Assembly: GCA_946902875.1 (NCBI GenBank) | Contig: OX336350.1 | Coordinates: 18,776,048 to 18,840,047, forward strand | DNA length: 64,000 nucleotides | Reading direction: 5' to 3' | From: Nematopogon swammerdamellus | Taxonomy: Eukaryota; Arthropoda; Insecta; Lepidoptera; Adelidae | Part shown: one piece after another, positions 63,602 to 64,000 of the stretch | Layout: every line of letters begins with the position of its first letter | How positions within the stretch are numbered: the first letter of the stretch is position 1 | Notes under the pieces: generated by a model | The model's input: only the letters and a program-made list of their open reading frames with translations | Databases searched by the model: none | What the model was told of the DNA's origin: nothing | Translations under genes and position numbers: made by a program

Positions 63602-64000
63602 TTTTTTTTATGTAATCCGGTATGCGTGACTGAGTCGGAGGGGCCAAAGCACATGCTCCGACCAGCCAATATCACCTCCAAGTAGGTAGGTTACCATACC
63701 GGAGACTTCCCTGGATTGCTGGCTATACTGGACTAGACGAAAACACAACCGAGGCTGCTATGCGGCCATCTTACATCCAGTACTGTGGTACCAACCCAGT
63801 CGGCTACAATTTGAGCCTACCACCTAGTAAGGGCAAGGGAAGGGACCTGCAGTTTTACACCAGCTCTGAACGGTGAAGCAGCAGGTGTAGGTGTGCACGT
63901 AATTTTTTTCGTCAGAAAAAACTCATTGGTACACGCCGACCGGATTCGAACCTCTGACCTCTCGCATGAGAAGCCGATGCCCAAACCACTCGGCCACCCG
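63602..64000 (-). mobile_element. SINE-2, near full length, cut by window edge
   Basis: Poly(T), T2, core, and a tRNA-like head with B-box (inverse 'ggattcgaacc' at ~63952) and A-box (inverse 'ccactcggcca' at ~63986). Apart from a small insertion ('gtaggtaggtta') in T2 it matches 56477-56882. Confidence 0.9.

Overview
This window looks like gene-poor, repeat-dense DNA from an insect, most likely a moth or butterfly. The evidence is poly(A)-tailed SINEs with RNA polymerase III promoters, 5'-truncated non-LTR retrotransposon ends, many fold-back/MITE elements, hAT- and TTAA-type insertions, and dispersed repeats containing the 'cccgcggctccgcccg' and 'ggccgaaggcc' motifs that I associate with Lepidoptera. 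I found no convincing host protein-coding gene. Every recognisable coding trace is a decayed non-LTR retrotransposon fragment. Clade and species assignments are inference, because no database search was possible.

Left part (1-26,880): a mosaic of nested repeats. It holds SINEs, a 38-bp minisatellite (2749-3425), a fold-back element carrying a SINE (9094-10038), a LINE 3' end (10180-10690), a 2.8-kb element with terminal inverted repeats that encloses a 435-bp CTCCCT hexanucleotide tract (10724-13539), a mixed-orientation 'ggccgaaggcc' array (16810-17945), two adjacent perfect palindromes (20418-20494), a SINE whose body has been amplified into a higher-order tandem array (21845-23160), and a TTAA-flanked MITE (24119-24633) whose empty site exists elsewhere in the window.

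Centre (26,882-40,847): one 13,966-bp element with near-identical 2.56-kb direct terminal repeats that begin TG and end CA, a 4-bp target duplication, and an 8.85-kb interior with no gag, pol or other recognisable protein. It resembles a large retrotransposon derivative (LARD): young, because I see only one 2-bp indel between its LTRs, and non-autonomous. The LTR carries CCAAT boxes, a TATA-like box, a consensus splice donor and two sets of internal repeats. The interior has tandem arrays, strong G-over-C skew, and a GGCGGGCG motif recurring up to the 3' LTR.

Right part (40,848-64,000): more nested elements. These include a TTAA-flanked fold-back with a LINE in one arm (45493-46431), a hAT-like MITE with a perfect 8-bp target duplication (47658-48189), a LINE inserted in a SINE (50957-51965), a SINE inserted in a LINE (55621-56175), and a second copy of a 391-bp MITE first seen at 1114.

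The unifying theme is a modular SINE system. Three 5' heads (a tRNA/5S rRNA chimera, a tRNA-like head and a non-tRNA head I call H3) are joined to one shared central core and to interchangeable tails. These SINEs, the LARD and the MITEs all lack proteins of their own and would depend on autonomous elements elsewhere in the genome.
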